A program made the position numbers and the translations under genes. 64,000 nt of DNA from Sediminibacterium ginsengisoli (GTDB lineage Bacteria > Bacteroidota > Bacteroidia > Chitinophagales > Chitinophagaceae). Shown piece after piece: positions 37,852 through 47,224 of the stretch. The stretch is from NCBI GenBank assembly GCA_945901845.1, contig CAMDLR010000009.1:1-64000 (forward strand), read 5' to 3'. The notes beneath the pieces are model-generated. The model saw only the letters and a program-made list of their open reading frames with translations. It ran no database searches and was not told the DNA's origin. Position 1 is the first letter of the stretch. Each line of letters starts with the position of its first letter.

Positions 37852-38310
37852 ATGAACGGATTTCACGGAGAATATGAAGCAACGGTTGACGCAAAGGGTC
37901 GCTTCCTTATTCCGGGTGGGCTAAAAAAACAGCTACCGGAAGGGGAGGGTCGCTTTATTTTAAGCCGTGGTTTTGAAAAATGTCTCACGTTATATCCGAT
38001 CGCTAGTTGGGAAAAGATTGTGGCCAAGATTAGCCAATTGAATGATTTCGACCCTAAAGTACGTCAGTTTCGCAGACAGTTTTTGGGTGGTGCAACAGAA
38101 ATAGAGCTAGACAATGCTGGCCGTATGTTGCTTCCTCCATCACTTCGCGAATTTGCCGGGCTTGCTAAAGACATTGTTTTAGCAGCTGCACTTGACCGTT
38201 TTGAGATCTGGGATGCTAGTAAGTACAAACAGCTCTTTGAGGATTTCTCTCCAGAGGCCTTTAGTGAATTGGCCCATGAAGTGATGACCAGTAACGACAA
38301 AAAAGATTAA
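37852..38310 (+). CDS. mraZ: Transcriptional regulator MraZ
   Basis: A 152-residue DNA-binding protein of the AbrB/SpoVT swapped-hairpin fold, first gene of the division/cell-wall cluster and normally its repressor. Two copies of the MraZ unit are visible: residues ~3-55 ('GEYEATVDAKGRFLIPGGLK', 'FILSRGFEKCLTLYP') and ~75-130 ('ATEIELDNAGRMLLPPSLRE', 'IVLAAALDRFEIWD'). Length and architecture are normal. Four phased GTG repeats just upstream are its likely binding site. rsmH follows after 6 bp. Confidence 0.97.
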   Translation: MNGFHGEYEATVDAKGRFLIPGGLKKQLPEGEGRFILSRGFEKCLTLYPIASWEKIVAKISQLNDFDPKVRQFRRQFLGGATEIELDNAGRMLLPPSLREFAGLAKDIVLAAALDRFEIWDASKYKQLFEDFSPEAFSELAHEVMTSNDKKD

Positions 38311-38316
38311 GGATTT

Positions 38317-39237
38317 ATGGAAAAGGGACATACCAATCAAGGTTACCATATTCCTGTCCTTTTTCATGAAACCTTACATGGCTTAAACATTAAGCCAGAT
38401 GGAATTTATGTCGACTGCACTTTTGGGGGTGGGGGTCATAGCGCAGGTATTTTATCTCAACTCAATGAAAAAGGTAAACTATTTGCATTTGATCAGGACA
38501 CCGATGCAAAACGCAACGTTATGGATGACGCGCGCGTTGTTTTCATTCCAGAAAACTTTAGTAACCTCCAACGCTTTTTGCGTTTACACAAAGTAATTGG
38601 TGTTGATGGCATCTTAGCCGATTTAGGCGTGAGTAGTCATCAATTCGATAAAGGTGATCGTGGATTTTCTATTCGCTTTTCTGGTCCGCTAGATATGCGC
38701 ATGGATCAACGACAAACTATATCAGCCGAAAACGTTGTTCGAGATTATACCGCTGCTCAGCTACATAAAATGTTTGAGCAGTACGGCGAAGTAACCAATT
38801 CAAAAACACTTGCAGCACATATTGTATCTGCACGTGCACACGTATCGGTTACCACCATCGAACAATTTAAATCGCTCATTGCGCCAGTGGTAAAGGGAAA
38901 TCCCAATAAGTATTTGGCTCAAGTTTTCCAGGCCTTAAGAATGGAAGTGAACAACGAAATGGGGGTTTTAGAATCAATGCTCAGTCAGATCCCTGACGTG
39001 CTCAACCCCGGTGGCCGCGTGGCTATCATCACTTTTCACTCGATAGAAGATAGGATGGTAAAAAACTTTTTCCGTCAAGGGAGTTTCGTAGAAACACCTA
39101 GTCACCCCTTTTTGCCTGACAATAAAGAGGATGTGTTTAACGTGATGACTAAAAAGCCAATTACTGCAACCGAAGAGGAGTTAAAAAATAACACAAGAAG
39201 TAGAAGCGCCAAATTAAGAATCGCAGAAAAAATTTAA
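38317..39237 (+). CDS. rsmH: 16S rRNA (cytosine-1402-N4)-methyltransferase
   Basis: This 306-residue RsmH (MraW) methylates N4 of C1402 in 16S rRNA, tuning the ribosomal P site. Recognisable parts are 'HIPVLFHETLHGL', the SAM loop 'YVDCTFGGGGHSAGIL', 'FAFDQDTDAK', 'GILADLGVSSHQFD' and the C-terminal 'RVAIITFHSIEDRMVKNFFR'. Its place directly after mraZ is conserved across bacteria. Six bp separate it from mraZ and 9 bp from the FtsL-like gene. Confidence 0.97.
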   Translation: MEKGHTNQGYHIPVLFHETLHGLNIKPDGIYVDCTFGGGGHSAGILSQLNEKGKLFAFDQDTDAKRNVMDDARVVFIPENFSNLQRFLRLHKVIGVDGILADLGVSSHQFDKGDRGFSIRFSGPLDMRMDQRQTISAENVVRDYTAAQLHKMFEQYGEVTNSKTLAAHIVSARAHVSVTTIEQFKSLIAPVVKGNPNKYLAQVFQALRMEVNNEMGVLESMLSQIPDVLNPGGRVAIITFHSIEDRMVKNFFRQGSFVETPSHPFLPDNKEDVFNVMTKKPITATEEELKNNTRSRSAKLRIAEKI

Positions 39238-39246
39238 AAGAAAGCC

Positions 39247-39597
39247 GTGAGCGAACAACCAGTAAATAATTCAAATAGTAATAAAAATCCGCTGAAAGGA
39301 TTATTGAATTATCAGTGGATAGCGAATAATATTCCTTTCTTTTTATTTCTATCTGCGCTAGCGGTTGCCTATATCGCAAATGGTCATATGGCCGACCGCG
39401 CAATTAGAAGTATTAATACCACCACCAAACAATTAAAAGAGTTACAGTTCGAATACAAGACCATTAAGGGTGAAGTGATGTTTAAAAGTGAAGAGAACCA
39501 AGTGATAAAGGCCACCGAACCATTAGGTTTAAAAGTTGCTAAAGAATTACCACAAAGATTACAAGTAGAAAAATCTCTAGAACCAACCAAAAAATAA
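39247..39597 (+). CDS. ftsL: FtsL-like cell division protein
   Basis: A 116-residue single-pass membrane protein in the ftsL position. After a polar Asn-rich N-terminus it has one helix (residues ~29-46, 'IPFFLFLSALAVAYIANG') and then a coiled-coil-prone segment ('SINTTTKQLKELQFEYKTIK'), the FtsL/DivIC layout. It belongs to the divergent FtsL-like family of Bacteroidota. It should form the FtsQLB-type complex that activates FtsW/FtsI. The start is GTG 39247; no ATG lies before the membrane helix. Confidence 0.88.
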   Translation: MSEQPVNNSNSNKNPLKGLLNYQWIANNIPFFLFLSALAVAYIANGHMADRAIRSINTTTKQLKELQFEYKTIKGEVMFKSEENQVIKATEPLGLKVAKELPQRLQVEKSLEPTKK

Positions 39598-39605
39598 CGC
39601 GCCAA

Positions 39606-41717
39606 GTGGATATCAAAAAAGACATATTATGGAGGGTTTATTTAAGCTTCGTTTTTGTTGTGATTGTAGCTGCAGCTATTATTGGGAAAGGTTTTTATAT
39701 TCAACAAGTACAGGGTAAGTACTGGAGAAGCATGAGCGATAGCCTTCACCAACGTATTGCCGATATTGATTCGGAGCGTGGCACTATTTACTCCGAAGAT
39801 GGTCAGATGTTAAGTACCAGTATTCCGCAATTTGATATTTACATGGATTTTAGAGTAGAGCCACTCCATGTAAACAATGGATACTTATTTAGAGAGCACA
39901 TTGATTCACTGAGCTACTACATGGCAGATTTATTTAAAGACCAATCTGCAGCTGACTACAAGTCGATGTTTGCGCAAGCTTATAAAAACAAGGAAGGATA
40001 CTTTTTACTAAAAAAGAAAATCTCATTTAGAGAATACCAAAAAATTCAAGACTTTCCTCTTTTCGAACTGGGCCGTTATACGAGTGGACTGATCGCCGTA
40101 GAAAAATCAATCCGTTTAAATCCATACAAGTCTTTGGCCTACCGTACTATTGGGCTCGCGCGTGATAATAATAAAGTTGGACTTGAATATAGTTATGATA
40201 GTGTACTTCGTGGTACTAACGGAAAGCAGTTAGTGCGCACCATTATAGGTGGTGTAGGTGTTCCACTGGAATCAGGCACCTACGAAATTGAACCAGAAAA
40301 TGGGAAAGATATTGTAAGTACGATTGATGTATTTATACAGGAGGTTGCAGAAAATGCGCTTCAAAAAATGATGATTAAAAACGAAGCGGAATATGGAACT
40401 GCGATTGTTTTAGAAGTTAAAACGGGGAAAGTAAAAGCCATTGCCAATTTAGGTCGTGGAAACGATGGCAATTATTATGAAAATTATAATTATGCTATTA
40501 CCCCATCGGAGCCAGGGTCTACGTTTAAACTAGCTACCATGCTTGCTTTATTGGAAGATAAAAAAGTAGGGCTCAACAACATCGTAAATATTTCTGGAGG
40601 AACTTGGAAAGTAGCTGCTCAAACCGTGAGGGATAGCGAAAATCATGGAAGCTCAGATGTTACGGTGCAGCATGCTTTTGAACTAAGTTCCAATGTTGCC
40701 ATGGCTAAAATGGCGGTACAACATTATAGCAATAACCCAATGCAGTTCATCAACCACCTTAAAAAAATGGGGATGGACAATCCAACTGGTATTGATTTAT
40801 CTGGAGAGGGTCGCCCACTAATTTATAAGCCAGGTGATAAATTATGGGGACCCAGTACAATTCCATGGATGGCTTTTGGTTACAACCTACTTGTGAGCCC
40901 TTTACAAACCGCTAACCTATACAACGCAGTAGCCAATAATGGTAAAATGATGAAGCCATATTTGGTTTCGGCTATCAAAGAAGAAGGTGTGTTGTTAAGA
41001 GAAATCCAACCTATAGTAGTAAGCGAAAAAATTTGTAGCGATCAAACATTAGCTGATTTAAAAACTTGCTTAGAAGGTGTGTGTATACAAGGAACTGGAA
41101 CGACACTTTTTAAAGGCTCGCCTTATAAAGTAGCTGGCAAAACTGGAACTGCACTTATAGCAAATAATAATAAGGGCTATGCCGATAAAATTTATCAGTC
41201 TTCTTTTGCTGGATATTTCCCTGCCGATAATCCGCAGTATACCTGCATAGTAGTGATAAAAAACAAACCCCATGCACCTGTGTTTTATGGCGCTGCTGTT
41301 GCCGGTCCGGTATTTAAAGAAATTGCAGACCGCCTATATAGCGCATCTGTAAAACAAGGGCCAATTGCCAAAACGTCACCTAAGCCTGATAGCAATGTGT
41401 ATGTGTACAAAGGCTATAAACAAGATGTTGCGCGTGTTGCCAAAAAATTGAAACTGCCTTTTATAGATTCTAGTTTATTTGTAGATGAATGGGCTACCAT
41501 TTCTCATGCACCTGCTGCTGGTTTATTAAAGAGTAGCAAACTAGATACTAAATCTATGCCATCTCTGTTAGGGCTTGGTTACAAAGACATGATATACATC
41601 TGTGAATTGGCGGGATTAAAAGTATACGCACAGGGCCGCGGAAAAGTAGCAGCACAGTCTATTGCTGCGGGTCAGCTTATTGCAAAAGGTCAACAAATTC
41701 AAATCACACTTAACTAA
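39606..41717 (+). CDS. ftsI: Penicillin-binding protein 3 (septal transpeptidase) with PASTA domain
   Basis: A 703-residue class B PBP that cross-links septal peptidoglycan with FtsW. A membrane helix (residues ~12-30) precedes the PBP dimerisation domain; the transpeptidase has its nucleophile Ser305 in 'PGSTFKLATM' (STFK 305-308), the SSN motif in 'ELSSNVAMAKM' and the KTG motif at 512-514 ('VAGKTGTALIA'). A single PASTA domain closes the protein ('MPSLLGLGYKDMIYICELAG...'), which E. coli FtsI lacks but many Bacteroidota and Gram-positive forms have. Start GTG 39606, 8 bp after ftsL. Confidence 0.96.
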   Translation: MDIKKDILWRVYLSFVFVVIVAAAIIGKGFYIQQVQGKYWRSMSDSLHQRIADIDSERGTIYSEDGQMLSTSIPQFDIYMDFRVEPLHVNNGYLFREHIDSLSYYMADLFKDQSAADYKSMFAQAYKNKEGYFLLKKKISFREYQKIQDFPLFELGRYTSGLIAVEKSIRLNPYKSLAYRTIGLARDNNKVGLEYSYDSVLRGTNGKQLVRTIIGGVGVPLESGTYEIEPENGKDIVSTIDVFIQEVAENALQKMMIKNEAEYGTAIVLEVKTGKVKAIANLGRGNDGNYYENYNYAITPSEPGSTFKLATMLALLEDKKVGLNNIVNISGGTWKVAAQTVRDSENHGSSDVTVQHAFELSSNVAMAKMAVQHYSNNPMQFINHLKKMGMDNPTGIDLSGEGRPLIYKPGDKLWGPSTIPWMAFGYNLLVSPLQTANLYNAVANNGKMMKPYLVSAIKEEGVLLREIQPIVVSEKICSDQTLADLKTCLEGVCIQGTGTTLFKGSPYKVAGKTGTALIANNNKGYADKIYQSSFAGYFPADNPQYTCIVVIKNKPHAPVFYGAAVAGPVFKEIADRLYSASVKQGPIAKTSPKPDSNVYVYKGYKQDVARVAKKLKLPFIDSSLFVDEWATISHAPAAGLLKSSKLDTKSMPSLLGLGYKDMIYICELAGLKVYAQGRGKVAAQSIAAGQLIAKGQQIQITLN

Positions 41718-41726
41718 TAAATAACC

Positions 41727-43187
41727 ATGCATATTTTACAAGACATTCTATATAAAGTACACCTGCTAGAAGTAGTAGGCGTAACAGATATAGCGGTGTC
41801 TAGTATTGCTATTGATTCACGCAAAGTAATAAAAGGTACTGCCTTTGTTGCTATAAAGGGTGTGGCGCAAGATGGGCATGATTATATCACAAAAGCCATT
41901 GAACTGGGTGCGAAAGTTATTGTGTGTGAAAATATGCCTGCTTTGCTTACTGATGGTGTTACGTATATTAAAGTAGCAAATGCACAGGAAGCGGTGGCGT
42001 ATATGGCACATCAATTTTATGATGCGCCTTCTACCAAAATAAAATTAGTAGGGGTTACGGGAACCAATGGTAAAACCACTATTGCAACATTATTATTCAA
42101 ATTATTTTCTTCACTGGGTTATACCTGTGGGCTTGTGTCTACCGTGCAAAATCAAATTGGAGATCAAATTATTTCGGCTACACACACTACACCCGATGCA
42201 GTTAGTTTAAACGAACTGCTAAACACGATGGTGGATGCGGGTTGTACGCATGTTTTTATGGAGTGTAGCAGCCACGCTGTGCACCAACACCGTATTACTG
42301 GTCTTGTATTTACGGGGGCATTATTTAGCAATATCACACATGATCACCTAGATTATCATAAAACATTTGAAGCGTACATCGCTGCTAAAAAAGGATTCTT
42401 TGATGCGTTACCAGCTACTGCATTTGCAATTACAAATTCAGATGATAAGCGGGGTGAAGTAATGCTTCAGAACACAAAAGCCAAAAAACTTTCTTACGCA
42501 TTAAAATCTAGTGCCAATTATAAAGGTAAAATTTTAGAAAATGCACTTACAGGTCTTGTAATGCTTGTGAATGAAATTGAAGTTCATTTTAGACTCATTG
42601 GCGAATTTAATGCGTACAATTTATTGGCCGTATATGGTGCCGCTGTAAATCTTGGTATCGAAAGCAGTGTTGCGCTTACCAACTTATCCATGCTAGCAGG
42701 TGCAGAAGGTCGGTTTGATTATATTATTAGTGATAAGCAGGTTATTGGCATTATCGATTATGCACACACGCCAGATGCTTTAGAAAATGTGTTAGCAACT
42801 ATCAAAAAATTACGTAAAGGCTACGAGCAAGTAATTACCGTGGTGGGGTGTGGCGGTGATAGAGATAAAACCAAGCGTCCAATTATGGCTCAAACTGCAT
42901 GCGACTTAAGTGACCGCGTTATTTTAACTTCTGACAATCCACGTACCGAAGATCCTGCGGGGATTATTGCGGATATGGAGGCTGGATTAAATACTTCAGC
43001 TAAACGAAAATACATTTCAATTATTGATAGAAAAGAAGCAATTAAAACAGCCGTTGAATTTGCAAAGCCTGAAGATATTGTGCTTGTAGCAGGCAAAGGA
43101 CACGAAAAATACCAAGACATCAATGGGGTTAAACATCCATTTGATGACAAAGCCATTTTATTAGCATTCTTTAACAATAAAGATTAA
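41727..43187 (+). CDS. murE: UDP-MurNAc-L-Ala-D-Glu:meso-diaminopimelate ligase
   Basis: This 486-residue Mur ligase adds the third amino acid to the peptidoglycan stem peptide using ATP. It has the N-terminal UDP-binding part ('SSIAIDSRKVIKGTAFVAIK'), the P-loop 'VTGTNGKTTIATLLF', 'ITHDHLDYHKTF', and 'TSDNPRTEDP' with DNPR at 403-406. DNPR is the signature for meso-diaminopimelate rather than lysine, so the organism has DAP-type peptidoglycan. It lies 9 bp after ftsI and before mraY. Confidence 0.97.
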   Translation: MHILQDILYKVHLLEVVGVTDIAVSSIAIDSRKVIKGTAFVAIKGVAQDGHDYITKAIELGAKVIVCENMPALLTDGVTYIKVANAQEAVAYMAHQFYDAPSTKIKLVGVTGTNGKTTIATLLFKLFSSLGYTCGLVSTVQNQIGDQIISATHTTPDAVSLNELLNTMVDAGCTHVFMECSSHAVHQHRITGLVFTGALFSNITHDHLDYHKTFEAYIAAKKGFFDALPATAFAITNSDDKRGEVMLQNTKAKKLSYALKSSANYKGKILENALTGLVMLVNEIEVHFRLIGEFNAYNLLAVYGAAVNLGIESSVALTNLSMLAGAEGRFDYIISDKQVIGIIDYAHTPDALENVLATIKKLRKGYEQVITVVGCGGDRDKTKRPIMAQTACDLSDRVILTSDNPRTEDPAGIIADMEAGLNTSAKRKYISIIDRKEAIKTAVEFAKPEDIVLVAGKGHEKYQDINGVKHPFDDKAILLAFFNNKD

Positions 43188-43196
43188 TAGAACCCT

Positions 43197-44522
43197 ATGT
43201 TATACCAATTTTTTACATGGCTCAATCAAGAATTCAATGTACCAGGTGCTGGTATGTTTCAATTTTTGACATTCAGAATTGCGATGGCGGTTTTGTTGTC
43301 TTTGATTATTGCAACTGTATTTGGTAAAAAATTAATTGAGTTTCTGCAAAAAAAGCAAATTGGTGAAACCGTTAGAGAACTTGGTTTACAAGGGGAGCAG
43401 CAAAAAAAAGGGACGCCTACCATGGGCGGTATCATTATATTGTTAAGTATATTAATTCCAACCTTATTATTTGCCAACCTCGACAAAGTATATATCCGTT
43501 TAATGATTTTATGTACGGTATGGCTAGGTATCATTGGATTTTTAGATGATTACTTTAAAATCAAATCACGCAGAGACGCTCAAAAAAAGGGTGAAGCTTA
43601 TAAGAAAAAAGACAGTGATGGACTTGCAGGTATCACTAAAATAATTGGACAAGTAGGCCTCGGTATCATTATTGGCGTATCACTATATTTTAGCAACGCA
43701 GTTACGGTAGAAAGAGAAATTGTTCCGGCTTCTGCTGTAAGCACAGGTGTAGTAGCCCTTCAAAAAGGAGAGCGATTGGCTAAAGATTCAAATATAATTG
43801 TTCGTACAATTAATGGGGTAGAGCGCCGTTACGTAAAAGTAAAAACACCTATTACTTCTATTCCATTTGTTAAAAATCACGAATTTAATTATAGCAGGCT
43901 TATAAGTTGGATAGGTCCGGGTGCCGAAAAATATACTTGGATTATTTACATTTTTGTAGTCACTTTTATTATCACTGCAGTATCCAATGGTGCTAATATT
44001 ACAGATGGGTTAGACGGGCTAGCTGCAGGTGTGAGCGCTATTATTGGTATGGCCCTTGGCGTATTTATTTACGTGAGTGGCAACTACGTAATGGCCGATT
44101 ATTTAAACGTAATGTACATTCCAAATTTGGGTGAGTTATCCATTTTTGTGGGTGCTTTTGTAGGCGCCTGTATTGGATTTTTGTGGTACAATGCATATCC
44201 AGCACAGGTATTTATGGGTGATACCGGAAGCCTTGCATTAGGCGGTATCATTGCTTCCCTTGCCATTATTGTTAGAAAAGAATTACTCATTCCTATTTTT
44301 TGCGGTGTGTTTTTAATTGAATTATTAAGTGTAATGATTCAGGTAAGTTATTTCAAGTATACCAAGAAAAAATTTGGCGAAGGTAAGCGGGTGTTTTTGA
44401 TGAGTCCATTACACCATCATTACCAGAAAAAAGGATTTCATGAAAGTAAGATTGCTGTGCGTTTTTGGATTATAACCATTTTATGTGTGGTACTTGCCAT
44501 TCTTACTTTAAAAATGAGATAA
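43197..44522 (+). CDS. mraY: Phospho-MurNAc-pentapeptide transferase
   Basis: A polytopic enzyme that links phospho-MurNAc-pentapeptide to undecaprenyl phosphate, forming lipid I. Key parts: '[20 protein letters not shown]', the catalytic Asp pair in '[13 protein letters not shown]' (117-118), '[20 protein letters not shown]', and '[18 protein letters not shown]' with the His cluster. At 441 residues it is ~80 longer than E. coli MraY; the excess is a loop at about 169-248 between two membrane helices on the extracytoplasmic side, with no family I recognise. Start ATG 43197. Confidence 0.96.
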   Translation: MLYQFFTWLNQEFNVPGAGMFQFLTFRIAMAVLLSLIIATVFGKKLIEFLQKKQIGETVRELGLQGEQQKKGTPTMGGIIILLSILIPTLLFANLDKVYIRLMILCTVWLGIIGFLDDYFKIKSRRDAQKKGEAYKKKDSDGLAGITKIIGQVGLGIIIGVSLYFSNAVTVEREIVPASAVSTGVVALQKGERLAKDSNIIVRTINGVERRYVKVKTPITSIPFVKNHEFNYSRLISWIGPGAEKYTWIIYIFVVTFIITAVSNGANITDGLDGLAAGVSAIIGMALGVFIYVSGNYVMADYLNVMYIPNLGELSIFVGAFVGACIGFLWYNAYPAQVFMGDTGSLALGGIIASLAIIVRKELLIPIFCGVFLIELLSVMIQVSYFKYTKKKFGEGKRVFLMSPLHHHYQKKGFHESKIAVRFWIITILCVVLAILTLKMR

Positions 44523-44524
44523 GC

Positions 44525-45865
44525 ATGAAGCATTTTCTAGTGGTACTTGGTAGTGGAGAAAGTGGTGTAGGTGCGGCTATGCTAGGAAAGCAAAAAGGTT
44601 ACGATGTATTTGTTTCTGATGGAGGAAATATTGCAGCGCGTTACAAAAAAGAGCTCATTGACAACGGTATCGAATTTGAAGAAGGACAACATAATGCTGC
44701 GCGCATTCTAACGGCCACAGAAGTAATGAAGAGTCCGGGTATTCCTGAAAAAAATGAAATGGTCAAAGCGATCAGAGCAAAGGGAATTCCGGTGATAAGT
44801 GAAATTGAACTGGCTTTTAGATTTAAAGGGGACAGTAAAATTGTGGCCATCACAGGTAGCAATGGAAAAAGTACTACCACAGCGCTTATGTTTCATATCT
44901 GCAAAACGGCAGGATTGGATTGTGCGATGGTAGGTAACATTGGATACTCTTTTGCAAAGCAAATTGCCGAAGCACCCAAGGCCCTGTATGTCGCAGAAAT
45001 AAGTTCTTTCCAATTAGACGATATCAAAACGTTTAGACCCGATGTAAGTGTTTTATTAAACATTACAGAAGATCATCTAGACAGGTACAATTATCAATTT
45101 GAAAATTATATCAAAAGCAAATTTAAAATTATTGAAAACCAAACCAATCAAGACTTTTTCATCTATTGTGCAGATGACGATATCATTACTAACCATTTAT
45201 CCTTACTAACCTTTCACCCTAACCCATTACCATTCTCTATGAAACAAGAAATTAAAAAAGGCGGCTACATCAAAGGCGATCAAATGATGCTTAGAATACA
45301 AGAAGAGCGCGTAAGTATGAGCATTTATGATTTTGCATTAAAGGGTAAACACAATCAATACAATACCATGGCAGCAGGCATTGCAGCAACAACCCTTGGC
45401 ATACGCAAGGAAAAAATTAGAGAAGCGGTGAGTAATTTTCATAGCCTCGAACACCGTATGGAGTTTGTAGCGATGGTTCGTGGCGTTGAGTTTATCAACG
45501 ACAGTAAAGCAACCAATGTAAATAGCACATGGTATGCGCTAGAAAGTTTAACCAACCCTACTGTGCTTATTTTGGGCGGTGTAGATAAGGGCAATGATTA
45601 TACTTTAATTGAAGAGTTGGTAACTGATAAAGTAAAAGCGATTGTGTGCATGGGTACCGATAATAAAAAAATCATCGAAGCTTTTAAGGGTAAAGTAGCA
45701 GTGATTGAAGAAGCTAATAGTGCTTCTGCTGCGGTGCTTATCGCTTTTAAATTGGCTGTAAAGGGAGATGCCGTTTTATTAAGTCCGGCTTGTGCAAGTT
45801 TTGATTTATTCAAAAATTACGAAGATCGTGGAACACAATTTAAAGACGCTGTAAAAGCATTGTAA
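44525..45865 (+). CDS. murD: UDP-MurNAc-L-alanine:D-glutamate ligase
   Basis: This 446-residue Mur ligase adds D-glutamate in the cytoplasm. Visible parts are the N-terminal Rossmann start 'HFLVVLGSGESGVGAAMLGK', the P-loop 'AITGSNGKSTTTALMFHI', 'LNITEDHLDRYNYQFENY' and 'EFINDSKATNVNSTWYALES', followed by 'LILGGVDKGNDYTLI', which is typical of MurD. ATG 44525 follows the mraY stop by 2 bp; the frame is open upstream to 44465 but inside mraY. Confidence 0.96.
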   Translation: MKHFLVVLGSGESGVGAAMLGKQKGYDVFVSDGGNIAARYKKELIDNGIEFEEGQHNAARILTATEVMKSPGIPEKNEMVKAIRAKGIPVISEIELAFRFKGDSKIVAITGSNGKSTTTALMFHICKTAGLDCAMVGNIGYSFAKQIAEAPKALYVAEISSFQLDDIKTFRPDVSVLLNITEDHLDRYNYQFENYIKSKFKIIENQTNQDFFIYCADDDIITNHLSLLTFHPNPLPFSMKQEIKKGGYIKGDQMMLRIQEERVSMSIYDFALKGKHNQYNTMAAGIAATTLGIRKEKIREAVSNFHSLEHRMEFVAMVRGVEFINDSKATNVNSTWYALESLTNPTVLILGGVDKGNDYTLIEELVTDKVKAIVCMGTDNKKIIEAFKGKVAVIEEANSASAAVLIAFKLAVKGDAVLLSPACASFDLFKNYEDRGTQFKDAVKAL

Positions 45866-45895
45866 TCATTTCGAATAAAGACCGCAAACAATAAC

Positions 45896-47224
45896 ATGCT
45901 CAATCAACATTCAGATACTTTATTTTCTCAAATCCCTACTGTAGAAGGGGTAAAAACACAACTTGTTACAAAAACGAGGGGTGATAAATATATCTGGGGT
46001 ATTGTAGTGCTTCTATCACTCATTTCTATTTTGGTGGTATATAGTGCTACTGGTTCTCTTGCTTATAAAATGTACAAAGGCAATACCAGTGTGTATTTGT
46101 TTAAGCAAATTTCTTTTACAATGGTTGGGCTAACACTTATTTATTTTTTGCACCGTGTCAATTATTCGGTGTTTTCAAAAGTGGCCACTATCTTATATTT
46201 TATTTCATTGCCATTACTCTTATATACCTTGTTATTTGGAGCGCAAATTAATGATGGTAGTAGATGGATTAAACTTCCAATTATTAAACTCACCATTCAA
46301 ACCTCCGATTTTGCAAAGCTGGCGCTCTTTATGTTTATTTCTCGAACGCTCAGTAAAAAGCAGGATGTTATTAAAGATTTTAAAAAAGGATTCTTGCCTG
46401 TTATTTGGCCAGTATTGGCTACTTGTGCACTGATATTACCAGCTAATTTATCAAACGCTTTATTAACGGGCGCTACCTCATTACTACTTATGTTTATTGG
46501 GCGTGTAAGCATGAAGCATATTTTATTGGTTATAGGTGTGGCTTTGATTCCTGCCATTATGCTAGTATCAGCGGCTGTTATTACGTATACTGGTAAGCCT
46601 AAAGTAGATTATACCATTCCGGTTAGTAAATTTGAAAAAGAAAAAGTTAAAGACAAAAGCATTTTTGTTCGTGTACAGACCTGGGTTATCCGTATTCAAG
46701 ATTTTATTTACGCCACTGATGCGCAAACACCGTATCAAGTACAACAGGCAAAAATTGCTATTGCCAATGGAGGGATACTTGTTGGATTAGGGCCTGGTAA
46801 TAGTAGGCAACGTAACTTTTTACCGCAGGCCTACAACGACTTTATTTATTCCATCATTATTGAGGAGTATGGATTACTAGGTGGGGTGTTTATGATTTTT
46901 ATTTACCTCGTATTTTTATTTAGATGTATTCGAATATTTAGAAGGTGTCCATTTGCCTTTGGTGCATTTTTAGCAGTGGGGTTAAGTTTTACATTGGTGA
47001 TCCAAGCGATTGCTAATATGGCGGTAAACGTAAACTTACTTCCTGTAACAGGTGTAACCTTGCCACTTGTTAGTATGGGTGGTAGCTCTTATTTATTTAC
47101 CTGCTGTGCTATTGGAATTATATTAAGTGTGGCCCGAAACGTAGAGCAAACAGAAGGAAAAATTGTAGATCCATTTGCAACACCAGTTCCGGTGCCTGCT
47201 TCACCTTCAAATGCAACTGCGTAA
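45896..47224 (+). CDS. ftsW: Septal peptidoglycan glycosyltransferase FtsW
   Basis: A 442-residue SEDS-family membrane enzyme that polymerises septal glycan strands with FtsI. About ten hydrophobic segments are visible, starting at residue ~35 ('WGIVVLLSLISILVVYSATG'). Family landmarks include 'NDGSRWIKLPIIKLTIQTSD', 'PYQVQQAKIAIANGGILVGL', 'NDFIYSIIIEEYGLLGGVFM' and 'PVTGVTLPLVSMGGSSYLFT'. A Pro/Ala-rich C-terminal tail follows. Start ATG 45896; murG begins directly at its stop. Confidence 0.96.
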   Translation: MLNQHSDTLFSQIPTVEGVKTQLVTKTRGDKYIWGIVVLLSLISILVVYSATGSLAYKMYKGNTSVYLFKQISFTMVGLTLIYFLHRVNYSVFSKVATILYFISLPLLLYTLLFGAQINDGSRWIKLPIIKLTIQTSDFAKLALFMFISRTLSKKQDVIKDFKKGFLPVIWPVLATCALILPANLSNALLTGATSLLLMFIGRVSMKHILLVIGVALIPAIMLVSAAVITYTGKPKVDYTIPVSKFEKEKVKDKSIFVRVQTWVIRIQDFIYATDAQTPYQVQQAKIAIANGGILVGLGPGNSRQRNFLPQAYNDFIYSIIIEEYGLLGGVFMIFIYLVFLFRCIRIFRRCPFAFGAFLAVGLSFTLVIQAIANMAVNVNLLPVTGVTLPLVSMGGSSYLFTCCAIGIILSVARNVEQTEGKIVDPFATPVPVPASPSNATA

